The notes: a model not told the origin generated them from the letters alone. Numbered from the stretch's first letter, positions 19,730 through 30,807 are shown. The stretch is DNA of 64,000 bases from Symbiodinium natans (GCA_905221605.1 CAJNDS010002346.1:312001-376000), one strand, 5' to 3'. Program-made: numbers and translations.

Positions 19730-20239
19730 CTACAGCTTCCCAGGGTTTGTTTAAGGTTTAGGGTTTTAGGTTTAGGGTTCAGGGCGCTAAAGGACACAAG
19801 AGGACCTCTGCAAATCCGTGGAGCTCCTATAACCCTGAAACCCTGAAACCGTGAAACCGTCAAGCCCTGAAACCCTAATCCCAAAACCATAAACCTACAC
19901 CCTAAACCCTAAACCCTAAACCCTAAACCCTAAACCCTAAAACCTAAACCCTAAACCCTAAACCCTAAACCCTACACTTGAGCCCTGCCCAGGCACAGGG
20001 ACAGCACCAGAATGTCAAAGGCGCGCCATTTGTGCGCCTCTTCAGTTCAACCCCTTTGTGGCTTAGGGTTAGGGTTTGGGGTTTGGGGTTTAGGGTTTAG
20101 GGTTTAGGGTTTAGGGTTTAGGGTTTAGGGTTTAGGGTTTAGGGTTTAGGGTTTAGGGTTTAGGGTTTAGGGTTTAGGGCTGAGGGTGTTTTTTTTTTTT
20201 TTTTGGGGGGGGGGTTCGGGTTCAGGGTTTAGGGGAATA

Positions 20240-20360
20240 TGGGGGGGAGAGGGCGTGAACGTTTTTGAAGACCCACAAGAGCCTCAAACCTGAATACCAC
20301 AACCCTACCCAGAAGTCCATCATGGGCTGCATTGCGGGAAGTCCTAAGCCCCGGCTAGAT
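20240..20360 (-). CDS. Candidate coding block
   Basis: Minus frame GLPAMQPMMDFWVGLWYSGL and then RLLWVFKNVHA, hydrophobic. A GTAGGG donor after DFW would shorten it. No family recognised. Confidence 0.3.
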
Positions 20361-20467
20361 TTAACCCTAAAGCCCAAGACCCTACAATCTAACAAATGCC
20401 TAAGCCCCAAACCTAAGCTGATCTTCAAAGCCCGGCCCTAGAGACCCTCATCTCTTTCGCGGGGAAC

Positions 20468-20538
20468 CTCTTTCAAGATGTCTTCCGTGGCCTTCCACCA
20501 GGAAGGAAAGTTCCTGAGCCGAATTGCCGTCGAAGTCT
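20468..20538 (-). CDS. Candidate exon (71 nt)
   Basis: Pyrimidine-rich acceptor CTTTCCTTTGTCCAG, donor GAG|GTTCCC. Reads TSTAIRLRNFPSWWKATEDI and then LKE. The plus strand is open too but lacks comparable signals. Confidence 0.45.
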
Positions 20539-20799
20539 CTGGACAAAGGAAAGTGGGACCCTAACCCTAAACCCTAGACCCGAAACCCTAAACCGGGGTG
20601 TGTAGGGTTTAGGGGGTTTACAGTTTTTTGAGGGCAATTTAGGGCTTGTAGGGCTTATGAACTGTTTATGAGGGTTTATAGGTTTTTGGGCTTGGGGTCC
20701 TGTAGAATTCCTAGTCCATAATCCGCCGACCCTGGCGGCGTGTTGGATGGGTTTCTGGAGGTGAAAACCTCCCTCTTCCCCTCCTCACCCCCCAAAACG

Positions 20800-20800
<1 letters not shown>

Positions 20801-20875
<75 letters not shown>
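20801..20875. repeat. 75 bp poly-G tract
   Basis: Uninterrupted G run between CCAAAACGC and TACCCCGCC; G run length is hard to sequence so the count is approximate. The Pro- and Gly-repeat ORFs through it are artefacts. Confidence 0.9.
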
Positions 20876-20876
<1 letters not shown>

Positions 20877-21216
20877 ACCCCGCCAGCTTTTCCGTGGAGG
20901 AACAGGCCACCCACACCGCGTAAACTCATGGACCATAGGCGTTTTCGCACAGGGCATAGGGGCTCTTTTGGCAAAAAGCCTCTTTCAGACTCCCCCCCCC
21001 CCCCCCTACCCCCCGCCCCCATTGAAGGACCGCCCAGGCAGCTTCTCGGCTGACCCCCCACCCAGACCCGAACCGCAAACCCAATCCACCAAACCCCAAA
21101 CCTTAAACTTGTTCTCCTGCGGGGTCGGCGGCTTGAGCCGGAGGCTCTTTTTTTACTTCTGTCCACCAAGAAAAGTGATAGCCCTAAAAGCCGCACCCCC
21201 AGCCCCCACCCCCCAC

Positions 21217-21256
21217 ATAGGAGTCGCCAGCCCCCAATCGTCATTTCGCTCTCGTA
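21217..21256 (-). CDS. Candidate exon starting at a family C element end
   Basis: Begins exactly after the ...GAGTCTAG terminus of the family C element (21257-21368), reads YESEMTIGGWRLL and meets a GTGGGG donor. No family recognised. Confidence 0.35.
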
Positions 21257-21368
21257 CTAGACTCGGGAGTATCCTAGGAACAAAAAGGGTACCCTTTTTG
21301 GTTTTAAGGGGATTATGAGGGAACCCCAACCCTAAAAAAATGAAATAAGGGCCTACTCCCGGTCCTAG
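21257..21368. mobile_element. Family C inverted-repeat element
   Basis: CTAGACTCGGGAGTATCCTA ... CTCCCGGTCCTAG, internal GGGTACCCTTTTTGGTTTTA and GGGAACCCC. The right end abuts CCCTCAACCC-type repeats. Confidence 0.8.
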
Positions 21369-21511
21369 CCCTCAACCCTCAGCCCTAAGCCCTAAGCCCT
21401 AACCCCTAAACCCTAAACCCTAAACCCCCCATACGTCAAAGCCGCCATCCTCCGAAGTGGAAGCCCCACTCGGAGCTCCTCGTCCTCGGGAAGAGGTAGA
21501 CCTTGTGCGGT

Positions 21512-21605
21512 GTAGGGTCTAGGGTCTAGGGTCTAGGGTCTAGGGTCTAGCGTCTAGGGTCTAGGGTCTAGGGTTTAGGGTTTAGGGTTTAGGGTTTAGG
21601 GATAG
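21512..21605. repeat. TCTAGGG variant array
   Basis: Eight to nine TCTAGGG units followed by TTTAGGG units: another locally homogenised telomere variant. Confidence 0.9.
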
Positions 21606-21965
21606 GGGTTTAGGGTTTTTGGTGTTTAGGGCTTGGGGTTTTGGGCGGTTTAGGGCAGACTAGTAGAGGGTGACCATGGTGACTGGACGAGCAGACGCAT
21701 GGGCGACCTTGCGGATGTCAGTGTTTAGGGCTTAGGGCGTATAAGTCTGCCCGAAACCCTAAACCCTAAACCCGAAACCCCAAACCCTAAACCCTAAACC
21801 CTAAACCCTAAGCCCCAAGCAGCTCCTGCCCCTCAGCCCCTGCAAGGCGTTATAGGTGCTACGGTTCTACGACCTCCGCCCCATCGGACAGATGCATATT
21901 TGAAGTACCCTAAACCCTAAACCCATAAGCTCCTCATCGAGGGCATGCTCCTTTGCTGGGGGCTA

Positions 21966-22006
21966 TCATTCAGCGGGCTGTGGCTTGATTGCTTGATTTC
22001 CATGCG
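21966..22006 (-). CDS. Candidate exon, downstream half, split by a K element
   Basis: After removing the K element and one GCAA copy, the minus frame runs QQAFAAWKSSNQATAR and then a stop (TGA at 21972-21974). Ala/Ser-rich and protein-like. No family recognised. Confidence 0.45.
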
Positions 22007-22010
22007 GCAA

Positions 22011-22121
22011 CTTAGTAGCCCAGTAACCATATTAGAATAAGGGCACCCTTTTTTTTGGTTGGTTACTTCTCAGGGAACCAGAACCGAAACAAAGGGAAAA
22101 GGGTACCACCGGGCTACCAAG
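22011..22121. mobile_element. Family K element with GCAA target duplication
   Basis: 111 bp, CTTAGTAGCCCAGTAACC ... GGTACCACCGGGCTACCAAG, flanked by exact GCAA duplications (22007-22010 and 22122-22125). It interrupts a minus-strand open frame that is restored when the element and one GCAA are removed. Confidence 0.8.
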
Positions 22122-22159
22122 GCAAAGGCTTGTTGAACTTCAACCATGAAGCCTAAACC
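22122..22159 (-). CDS. Candidate exon, upstream half, split by a K element
   Basis: Reads GFMVEVQQAFA up to the K element; continues in frame in the 21966-22006 block. See the finding at 22007-22125. Confidence 0.45.
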
Positions 22160-22307
22160 CTGGACCCTTAACCCTTGAGCCACAAAACCCCCAGCCCGAA
22201 ACCCCATGCCCCCCAGACCGTTTAGGGATTGGAGTGATTTGGGGGGTTGAACCCTTAACCCTAAACTTACACCCTAAACCCTAAACCCTAAAACCCCAGA
22301 CGGCAAC

Positions 22308-22372
22308 CTCTGCAAGCTGAGGCACCAGGAAATAGCTAATCAAGTGCCAGGCCTCGGCGGCGGGAGTGAGAG
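22308..22372 (-). CDS. Candidate exon (65 nt)
   Basis: Acceptor AAACCCTGAAAG (telomere-derived pyrimidine context), donor GAG|GTTGCC. Reads LTPAAEAWHLISYFLVPQLA, partly hydrophobic. The plus strand also reads through. Confidence 0.4.
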
Positions 22373-22442
22373 CTTTCAGGGTTTGGTGTTAAGGTTTAGG
22401 GTTTAGGGTTTAGCGCTTAGGGTTTAGGGTTTAGGGTTTGCT

Positions 22443-22652
22443 GTGATGGGGCGGTGCTTGAACACGCCCCTACACTGGGGACTGGGCCACCCCCTGGAAA
22501 GGTCAGCGACTTTTAGGGACCAGTACTGGTCCGAGGAGAACGTGTTCCGGTATCGACCCCCATCGTGGGCGCTACCGACCCCTGTGGGAGGTGGGCGAGC
22601 GACCTGGGTCGGCTTCGAGGTCGAAGGGCTTAAGCGCCGCTCCCCGGCGTAG
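22443..22652 (+). CDS. Plus-strand ORF, 69 codons, unrecognised
   Basis: Starts ATG ATG, reads TFRDQYWSEENVFRYRPPSW and ends GLKRRSPA before a stop. It is the best plus-strand candidate in this half and has coding-like composition. It could be the C-terminal part of a mobile-element protein; no motif recognised. Confidence 0.4.
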   Translation: MMGRCLNTPLHWGLGHPLERSATFRDQYWSEENVFRYRPPSWALPTPVGGGRATWVGFEVEGLKRRSPA

Positions 22653-23820
22653 GGGGGCGGCCTAGGCCATCAGTTTAGGGTTTAGGGTTTAGGGCTTAGG
22701 GCTTAGGGTTTCGGCTTTTTGGGTAAAGTTGGGGGATTAGGGTTTTAAGGAGCTTTTCGGGTTCAGGATTCCAAACTTGGATCCTCTTTGACCCAGAAAG
22801 GGCAAACATGAAATGTCACCTCATACTCAGTTGGGGGTGTAGGCTTAGGGTTTTGAGAGTTGAGATCTAGGATTCACGGCTCAGGATTTCTGGGTAAAGT
22901 CTGGGTTTAGGGTTTCCAGCTTCAAGGGTCTTGGGAGGGTTATATTCTAGAGCTTACTCCTGTTCACAACTTGTCTGTCCCAAGTGAACGTTCTTGGTTT
23001 GGGGATTGAAGTTCTTGGCAGCATGACGGCCACAAGGGTTTAGGGTTTAGGGTTTACGGTTTAGGGTCTTAGATCCCTAAACCCTAAACCCCTAAAACTT
23101 AAACCCCAAACCATGCGCCCCAAACCCAAGGCCCTAAACAGTGCATTCATAGTTCAGGCCTCCGAGAAAGTGTCTGAAAAGAACCCACGAGCCCACGAAT
23201 AACCAAACCCGGAAAGCACCCTAAACGTTTAGGGTTTAGGGTTTTAGGGTTGAGGGTTTAGGGTTTAGGGTTTCGGGTTTCGGGATGAGGGTTTCGGGTT
23301 TCGTGTTTAGGGTTCAGGGTTTAGGGTTTAGGGACCCTCCGGAGCCCTGTTCTTGCGAAACCCCTGAGCCCTCAACCCTGACATTTTTGGGTTCTTAAGG
23401 GAGGGGGGTTCAAGGGGGGTATGTAACCCAAGGTCCCCAAGGCTCCCTAAGCTTCCCAAAGGTTTTCCCTAATTAGGTACCTGCCCCCCTTGAACCCCCC
23501 CTCCCTTGGGTTTAGGGTTTAGGGTTTAGGGTTTAGGGTTTAGGGTTTAGGGTTTAGGGTTTAGGGTTTAGGGTTTAGGGTTTAGGGTTTTAAGAACCCT
23601 ATAATCAATATATAATGGGGGCTCTTGGCACTCAGGGTCTTGGCAGCCCAGCAACCCCGACAACTGATGGCATCTTTTGAGGATTGGTTCCTTCTACAAT
23701 ACAAGCAAACCCCTAATTAAACCCTAAACCCCTAATTCAACCGTAAACCCCTAATTAAATCCTAAACCCTAAACCCCTATGAACCCCTAAGCCCTAAACC
23801 CTAAACCCCAAACCCCAAAC

Positions 23821-23873
23821 CGCAAGGCCTGGTCGTTGGCCTGGACGATGTCTTCAAGTTTTCTCGCCAAGTC
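23821..23873 (-). CDS. Candidate exon (53 nt)
   Basis: Acceptor GACCTAGTCCAG, donor GTTTGG, reading DLARKLEDIVQANDQAL, a short amphipathic helix. The donor lies at the edge of CCCCAAA-type repeats. Confidence 0.4.
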
Positions 23874-24218
23874 CTGGACTAGGTCCGCACTTGAACTCCC
23901 ACACCCCTCATCTCTGGGTTTGGGGTTTAGGGTTCAGGGTTCAGGGTTTAAACCAATTTTGTGCCCTAACTCCTCAGCCCCGCCCCAAACTCCTTCGTTT
24001 ACGATGCCCCCTCCTTGCGATCTTTTTGCATCGAGCTAGCTCCATTTCAATGGCCGAAACCCGAAACTCTTAAACTTGCAAGGCCCCTGTACTTTTGGGT
24101 TTAAGTGTCAGAGGTTTTATGGGTTGAAGGGTTGAAAGGTTCAAGGGTTTAGGGCTTTAACGTAGAGACCCGATCAGGGCCCGTTGTTTAGATCTGGTCA
24201 GAAATTATAAGAGGGTGC

Positions 24219-24380
24219 CCTAAACCCTAAACCCTAAACCCTAAACCCTAAACCCTAAACCCTAAACCCTAAACCCTAAACCCTAAACCCTGAACCCTAT
24301 TCCTAAACCCTAAACCCTAAACCCTAAACCCTAAACCCTAAACCCTAAACCCTAACCCTAAACCCTAAACCCTAAACCCT
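24219..24380. repeat. CCCTAAA array
   Basis: About 160 bp, C-rich strand plus, with a few point variants (CCCTATT, CCCTAA). Confidence 0.95.
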
Positions 24381-24596
24381 TTCTTGGGAGCGGTGACTTG
24401 TCAAATTGAAACCCGCAAAGGGTACCGAATTCAACTACCCTAATCCTAAACCCAAAACCCAAAACCCCAGAAGTATGGCTACCATGCTTTTCTCCCTACT
24501 TATAACTACCCGTGAACCTCCAAACCCTAAACCCTAAACCCTAAACCCTAAACCCTAAACTCTAAACCCAAGCAACAAACAAAAAGGTCTGAACAC

Positions 24597-24633
24597 CGTC
24601 CTTCAGAGCGGCCTCGAGACTGGTCACCAGGAC
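24597..24633 (-). CDS. Candidate exon (37 nt)
   Basis: Acceptor GGCATGCGCCAG, donor GTGTTC, reading VLVTSLEAALKD. The frame is also open upstream (GPSWGSLGMRQ). Confidence 0.35.
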
Positions 24634-24751
24634 CTGGCGCATGCCAAGAGACCCCCAAGAGGGCCCCTTAAGGGATACGCTTTACAGTAAGGGTTTAGGG
24701 TTTAGGGTTCAGGGTTTAGGGTTTAGGGGTTTAGGGTTTAGGGATTAAGGT

Positions 24752-24973
24752 TTAGGGTTTGAGTTTTTTTGAAGTCCTGGTGCTTCGCCTCTGCAGGCCA
24801 ACACGTCGGCGTGCCGCCAAAGCGCTCGTAGTGTTCGGGCAAGTGCAAGCGATGGTGGTGAAGCCGAAGCACCTATTCGGTGCCGTAGCACTCCACGAAA
24901 TTTTCTTGGTGCTCGCGCTGCACTCGTCGCAACTCGCTGTAGTTGTCGTGCAGACAACTCTGTGAGCCTCCAT
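24752..24973 (-). pseudogene. Coding relic with in-frame TAG, possibly from a transposable element
   Basis: One minus frame reads LHDNYSELRRVQREHQENFV, ECYGTE, a TAG stop, then HRLHLPEHYERFGGTPTCWP and AEAKHQDFK before running into telomere repeats. Codon use is strongly coding-like. The Cys ... Glu-Ala-Lys-His end reminds me of a segment in dinoflagellate transposon-like ORFs, but I cannot verify that. Other frames are open by chance. Confidence 0.4.
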
Positions 24974-25552
24974 TCAGATTTGGGGTTCAGGGTTTAGGGT
25001 GTGGGGCTTAGGGAGTTTACGGTCTAAGGGCACTCCCTCAACTGGCCCTTACAACACTCATGATCGACGTGATCCAGGGTAACTAGTATATGGGAGAGAC
25101 TGGGATGGCCATAAATATTATCCTCTTAAACCCCAAAAGCGAGAATGTATAAAATATCCCCAGGCCTACCTAGACAATATGGAAGGAAAAAAAACCACAA
25201 AGTAAGACATAATCATGCTATCCCTCGTGATCACTTTAAATGCCCAGTGGGGGAACCTCAACTTAGGGTTAAGAACTCTTAGCCCTAAAGCCTGTAAGGA
25301 GGGAACATCCTCGATGTAAAGACTCTTAGGAGAAAGACCATAAGATCCCAAAGGGATCCCCCTCCCAAAGCCCTAGCCCTAACCATAAACCTATGGAAAA
25401 CCTGAAGCTGGTTCTTGGTTGGGATAGTCTTAACAATCTGGGGTTTAGGGTTTAGGGCTTAGGATTCCTTATTGAGTTTAGGTACCCATAGACATGTAAG
25501 ATGTTACCCCACTATGACAAAGCAAAAGCCGGAGAACCCTAAACCGCCCTAC

Positions 25553-25619
25553 CTTGCGAGTCCGGGCCAACTCTGCAACCACCCGAGGGACGAGATCGAA
25601 GGTGGTGGTCTTCCTCGGA
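25553..25619 (-). CDS. Candidate exon (67 nt)
   Basis: Consensus donor AAG|GTAGGG. The frame fitting it reads PRKTTTFDLVPRVVAELART and then RK. The other two minus frames are also open here, so the frame is uncertain. Confidence 0.35.
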
Positions 25620-26521
25620 CTTCTTCATCCACCCCCGCGGCTCCCCAGATTCGCCCCAAAAGTGTTTAGGGTTTAGGGTTTTGGGTTTAGGTGGTAGGGC
25701 TTTAGGTTTTGGAGCAGTTCCGGGTTTAGGGTCGAGTGACATGGAAGCCATCGTAAGAAGTGTAGAACGCCCGAATGCCCGAAAATCTAAACGCTGATTC
25801 TGAACACCAAGATCCTCTTCTATGCACAGGATCCCCAGTAGCCCAAGAACAAAAAGGGGGCTCCCTTTCCCATCTAGGGTAGTTTGTGTAGGTACCCTAT
25901 GAGCCTCCCCCACCCCCCAACGAGGCTTAGAGTCCAGGAGCGTGGGCTCAGATTGTGGGGTTTGTTTAGCCTAGAAAACCCTAAACTCCAAACCCAGGTT
26001 CAGGCTTCTCTCAGTGAAACTTGATGTGGGCCATACTTATGGACATTGGGGGGGGGCTCCAGGTAGGTTCCGCTTCGGGGCATCGCACTTCATGTGTGAG
26101 AACCAAATGGGTCTAGGCTTTAGGGTTTAGGGCTTAGGGTTGAGGGTTTAGGGTTTAGGATCCATTTTTGAGGTCTCTGACTCTGGGACGCTGCTATGCT
26201 AACATAGTGATGTCCGTGAAAGCTTTAAGGTTATCAGGGTTGAGGGTTTCGGGTTTATGGTTTTTTGGGAGCAACCTATAGACCCTAAACCCACAAAGTG
26301 AAGGAACAACGGTACCGCTGAACATCCAATTTGAAAGAGGCCTGGCGGCCGTGGGGCCCCGCAAGCCCTAGAGACCCCCCAACGAGGTGTACTTAGGGCC
26401 ACAGGCAATGGTGTAGGGTTCAAGGTTGGGTAGGGAGCCACCCAAAATTCGGCGAAACCATTTCATTTATTTAAGCATGGGTTCCCCAAAAACCCTAAAC
26501 CCTAAACCCTAAACCCTAAAC

Positions 26522-26593
26522 TCATAAAGGCTTCGCTCTTTTGGGGAGCCTGCCCCTCAAAAGCCGGGAAGAGGGCCTTACGGTGATGGGCCC
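26522..26593 (-). CDS. Candidate exon with telomere-repeat donor
   Basis: Acceptor CACTAAGTGACAG; reads GAHHRKALFPAFEGQAPQKS and then EAFM. The only donor is GTTTAG, the first unit of a telomere tract. Confidence 0.35.
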   Translation of the reverse strand, partial: GPITVRPSSRLLRGRLPKRAKPL

Positions 26594-26599
26594 CTGTCA

Positions 26600-27660
26600 C
26601 TTAGTGTAACCCAATTAAGGTTTAGGGTTTAGGGTTTAGGGTTTAGGGTTTAGGGTTTAGGGTTTGGGGTTTGGGGTTTGGGGTTTAGGGTTTAGGGCAA
26701 CCCACTTTAGGTCCCTTATACGTCTTTATGCCTCTACTTATAATCAAGAGCCCCTCCTTGTACCCTAAACCCTAGAGACCCTGGACGCTAAAGCTAGTAC
26801 CGCCTGTCCTAGTCCTAGCCCCAGTCTGTACAACTCTGAACCCCAAACCCCTCAACCCCTCAATCCCTAAACCCCTAAAACCTTAAAACCCTAGACCCTA
26901 AAGCCCCAAGCCCAAAAACCCTCCGGCTAAGCGGCTGCACTGACACCTCCAATAGTGCTGACAGCACCTACAGGGCTTCTGGGGGTTTTGGAGGTTAGGG
27001 TTTGGGGTTTAGGGTTTTTTTGGGGGGTGAGGTTTTAGGGTTTAGGATTTGAGGGTTTAGGGTTTGAGGTCTTGAGGGCTTGAGGGCTTGAGTTGAGGGT
27101 TTGAGGTTTGAAGGCTTGAGTTGACGCGGGAGTTTAGGCTCTTGGGGGTTGGGGAGTGTAGGGTTTGGGGAGTTTAGGGTTTAGGGCACAGGAAGGTTTA
27201 GGGCGGAAGTTTGAGCTTCGGGTCCAAGGGTTTAGGGGTTTTGGGATTTAGGGGTTAGGGTTTAAGGGTTTATGCCCCCAGGATTAGGGCCAAAGTTTCG
27301 GGTGTGTGTTGAGGAAACCTGGTGTACTGACCGACAGAGCTGAGAGAACCTTTCGGAAGCCCGTAGACCCTAGGTCGAAGCTCAATTGATCAAGAGCACC
27401 TTGCAACAACGTACAATATCAATATATATATATATATATATATATATTTGCGGGGAAACAACAGACCATCAACCCTAGGCCCTTAACCCCCCCCCCCCAA
27501 AAAAAAAAAAAAAAAAAAAAAAACTGAACCCTAAACACCCTAAATGCCCGAATTAAACACTAAACCCAAAACCCTAAACCCCAAACCCTCAACCCCTAAA
27601 CCCTAAACCCTGCACCCCTAAACCCTAAACCCCGAAACCCTGAAAGCCCTCACCCCTAAA
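26600..27660. other. Telomere-repeat-rich block without a clear gene
   Basis: TTTAGGG and TTTGGGG tracts (26610-26695), degenerate G-rich repeats (26990-27290), an (AT)n run near 27425, a C run plus 25 bp A run (27488-27522), then C-rich repeats. No exon I can support. Confidence 0.6.
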
Positions 27661-27690
27661 CCCTGCCCCCACCACCAGGGCCGCCTCAAC

Positions 27691-27726
27691 CTCTGACTCT
27701 CGAGGCACTCCGAGTTGCGCCCAGAG
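27691..27726 (-). CDS. Candidate exon (36 nt)
   Basis: Acceptor CAATTCTCGCAG, donor GAG|GTTGAG, exactly 12 codons: LWAQLGVPRESE. Confidence 0.35.
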
Positions 27727-27794
27727 CTGCGAGAATTGACTTGGTTTAGGGTTTAGGGTTTAGGGATTAGGGTTTAGGGTTTAGGGTTTAGGGT

Positions 27795-27893
27795 ACAAAC
27801 TTGGGACTTCGGGCTTGAGGATTTTTGGCGTCGGAGACAGCAGCTCTTCCAGTTTAGCATTGTGTGTTGCGGTGATCATTGCAGCATTCAGAT
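27795..27893 (-). CDS. Candidate coding block
   Basis: Minus frame LNAAMITATHNAKLEELLSP followed by TPKILKPEVPSL. No strong acceptor; a GTACCC donor follows. Confidence 0.35.
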
Positions 27894-28340
27894 TCAGGGT
27901 TCAGGGTTTAGGGGTTAGGGTTTAGGGTCTGGCTTCAGGCCTTGTCTTTGCGGAATGCGGCCAGCCTTCCCAGCCAGTATGGCAGGCAGGTGCCCCGAAC
28001 GTCACCACAAAACCCTGAACCCTAAACCCTAAACCCTAAATCCTAAATCCTAAAAAAAATAAGGGAATACCTCCAACATCCTAAAGCCTCCTCTAGACCG
28101 CTTGCAAGACCCCCCCCTTCCCCCCCTCCCCACCCAGGACGACAACATTACGAGCAAACTGTGTCCCCTTCTACTCTGCACCCTCAAACCGAAACCCAGA
28201 AGACCCCGAATCCCTGCCTTTCCCTAAACCTAAACCCCAGACTAGCGCCACGAGTCATTGAATGCAAAGTCCCAACCCCAACTCTTACACATGCCTCAAA
28301 AACGTTGGACCCTAAACCACCCCCCCCCGCCCCCACCCAC

Positions 28341-28399
28341 GTGGCAGCCTTGCCATAGTCAGCGATACTAGACGTGCTCTCGACATTCTGCAGGAAGTC
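28341..28399 (-). CDS. Candidate exon (59 nt)
   Basis: Acceptor TCTCCCAAGCAG, donor GTGGGT, reading DFLQNVESTSSIADYGKAA. The frame remains open upstream (GSPKQ). Confidence 0.45.
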
Positions 28400-29200
28400 C
28401 TGCTTGGGAGACCCTACACCCCTAAACGAAACCCCTAAACCCCTAAACTAAACCCCTAAACCCCTAAACCCCTAATCCCCTAAACCCCCCTAAACCCCTA
28501 AACCCCTAAGCCACTAAGCCCCTAAGCCCCTAAACCCCCACAGCGTGTCGGAGTTGTGAGTTTAGCGGCGGTCAGGGTTGAGGACCCCAAACCCTAAACC
28601 CTAAACCCTAAGGAATAAAGAAAGGTTAAGCTGTTAAATTTGCATTCTTCCTAGTAAATAAGGGAACCCAAGAACCTTGAAGCTCAACTATTGGCTGCTC
28701 TTAGCAGGGTAGCTATAAATTTATTTTTTAGCGTTAAGAAACCCAATAAACCCAAAAAGGCTAAAGATGTAAAGTTACAATAAAGCACCACAAAGCAACT
28801 ATTGGCTATGTAAGAAGGCAAGTTAGATGTGGATGGATTTGCACAGCCAGAGATCCAAATGGCACAGCGGTAATGCCGTGGCAAATCCCACCCCATGTCG
28901 CCCTACTCCCACCCTAGACCCTAAACCCCCTACCTGTGGAGACTTTTTTAGGTATCAGTAGCTATAACGGGAACCCAGAACCAAAAAAAGCATTAGAGTA
29001 TAGTACTCCAGAGCCCAGGACCCTGAATCCTACACCCGGTCGGAGGATTGTGGGGGTCAGGAGGTGAGGTTTAGGTTTTTGGGGCTTTTCGGCTGTTGGG
29101 TTTAGGGTTTAGGGTTTAGGGTTTCGGGTTTAGGGTTTAGGGTTTAGGGTCTAGGGTTTTCGGGTTTAGGGATCTTCGGGTTGATTAGTGTGTGGGTTAC

Positions 29201-29279
29201 ATCCGAAAAGGAGGTGCCTTAGGCCACTCCCGTCGGAAGTTCATCAGGTTGTTGCCTTCAACCGCAGTCCTCAACCAGA
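29201..29279 (-). CDS. Candidate exon (79 nt)
   Basis: Acceptor TTCTGGTTGAG, donor GTAACC. Reads TAVEGNNLMNFRREWPKAPP and then FR. Other frames have stops. Confidence 0.4.
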
Positions 29280-29394
29280 AACCATAAACCTAACCCCTAA
29301 ACACTAGGCTCTGAGGCATATCAGGGATTAGGGTTGAGAGTTGCCCCCCCCCCCCCCCCAAAAGAGCCCCAATACCCCTCAATGAAGTGTTTAG

Positions 29395-29612
29395 GGTTTA
29401 GGGTTTAGGGGTTTAGGGGTTTAGGGGTTTCGGGGTTTAGGGGTTTAGGAGTTTAGGGGTTTAGGGGTTTAGGGGTTTAGGGGTTTAGGGTTACGGTTTA
29501 GGGTTTAGGGTTTAGGGTTTGAGGTTTAGGGTTTAGGGTTTAGGGTTTAGGGTTTAGGGTTTAGGGTTTAGGGTTTAGGGTTTAGGGTTTAGGGTGGTTT
29601 AGGGTTTAGGGT
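29395..29612. repeat. TTTAGGGG then TTTAGGG array
   Basis: About 90 bp of octameric TTTAGGGG followed by 110 bp of TTTAGGG, a clean switch in unit length. Confidence 0.95.
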
Positions 29613-29810
29613 TTTGCGTATGGACTTTGAATTCTAAACAAATGTGAGTCAAAACATGTTCCTTCAGCAAGAGGGGTGTTGGGCTCTGGGTTGAAAACTT
29701 AAGCCACCCAGGATATGGGGACTTAGGGTTTAGGTTTAGGGTTTAGGGCTTCGGGTTTAGTGCTCAACTCTAACCTCTTAAGTCGAGATGCCCTGAACAC
29801 ACAACAAAAC

Positions 29811-29928
29811 CTTTTGGAGCCCCTGTTGAGCACCTCCATCATGTCGTGCGCGGTTGTCTCCTCCTGCGGGGGTGGAAGGCTGCGCCAACTTGTCTAGGAT
29901 TGCCCTTAGAGTCTTTAAAGATGCTCCT
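29811..29928 (-). CDS. Candidate exon (118 nt)
   Basis: Acceptor CTTGCTGGGGTCTCAG, donor GTTTTG. Reads GASLKTLRAILDKLAQPSTP and then AGGDNRARHDGGAQQGLQK: a helix followed by a polar tail. An alternative acceptor (CCACCCCCGCAG) would change frame. Confidence 0.45.
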
Positions 29929-30074
29929 CTGAGACCCCAGCAAGGGACCAAAGGGCCGACCCTAAATCCTAAGCCCTAAATCCTTATCCCAAACCCTGAG
30001 TCTTTGGGAGGCTTCTTAGGGTTTCGAGAGCTGAGAGTCCAGGCGCTTGGTAGCCCGAAGCCCTCAACCTTCAA

Positions 30075-30201
30075 TTGGAGGTTCATGGTACTTAGAAACT
30101 AATCATAACTGTACTTATACCCATATTACGGCACTTAAGCGGCGTAAAAGTGGGTTCTACGTACAGCTATAATTAGTTCCTAAGTACCATGAACCTCCAA
30201 G
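30075..30201. mobile_element. Family A inverted-repeat element, intact
   Basis: TTGGAGGTTCATGGTACTTA ... TAAGTACCATGAACCTCCAA, arms extending about 45 bp with an ATATTACGGCAC centre. Reference copy for the interrupted ones at 6650 and 34454. Confidence 0.85.
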
Positions 30202-30451
30202 CAGGCAAGAGTGGAGGAGAAGATGTGCCTAAGGCCTTAAGCCGCGGAGCATGCAAGGGAATGGCCCTTTGCAAGTCTTAGCCATAAGCCCGTAACCCTA
30301 AACACTAAACCCCAAACCCTGAAAACCGTAAAACGCTCAATCTCCAACTGCCCCGAGGTTTAGGGCTTGGGGAATCCCCCCGACACTAGTTTGGGGCCCT
30401 GGGGGTCTAACTACCTATAGAACCCTAAGCCCGAGAACAAAAACAACTCAC

Positions 30452-30513
30452 GTCCTCACCACCCGCCGCCCCAGCGGGCTCTTCCGCTGGCTGCTCGGTG
30501 GCCGCACCGTTGC
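30452..30513 (-). CDS. Candidate exon with canonical splice sites (62 nt)
   Basis: Acceptor AAGCCATTCTTCAG, donor GTGAGT. Reads NGAATEQPAEEPAGAAGGED, low complexity. A GCC/CAG/CCAGCA microsatellite lies just upstream (30550-30618). Confidence 0.45.
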
Positions 30514-30807
30514 CTGAAGAATGGCTTCACGCATGCATTTGAGGAAGAGGCGGCGGCGGCGGCGGCGGCGGCAGCAGCAGCAGCAGCAGCAGCACCAGCA
30601 CCAGCACCAGCACCAGCATGATGGAAAAGTACAGCAGCCATAGCACAGAAGAAAAACAAAACGAAATGCGAACAATGAGACTTGCTTACTACTATTTGCT
30701 TAAGAACCTCCAGTACATATAAAGAAGAATGAACCCACGTTGCCCTTATAGGGAAGATTCTTGTTAGTTTTCGGTGAATCTTGAGCAAAGAGTAGTTTAT
30801 TCTTACT

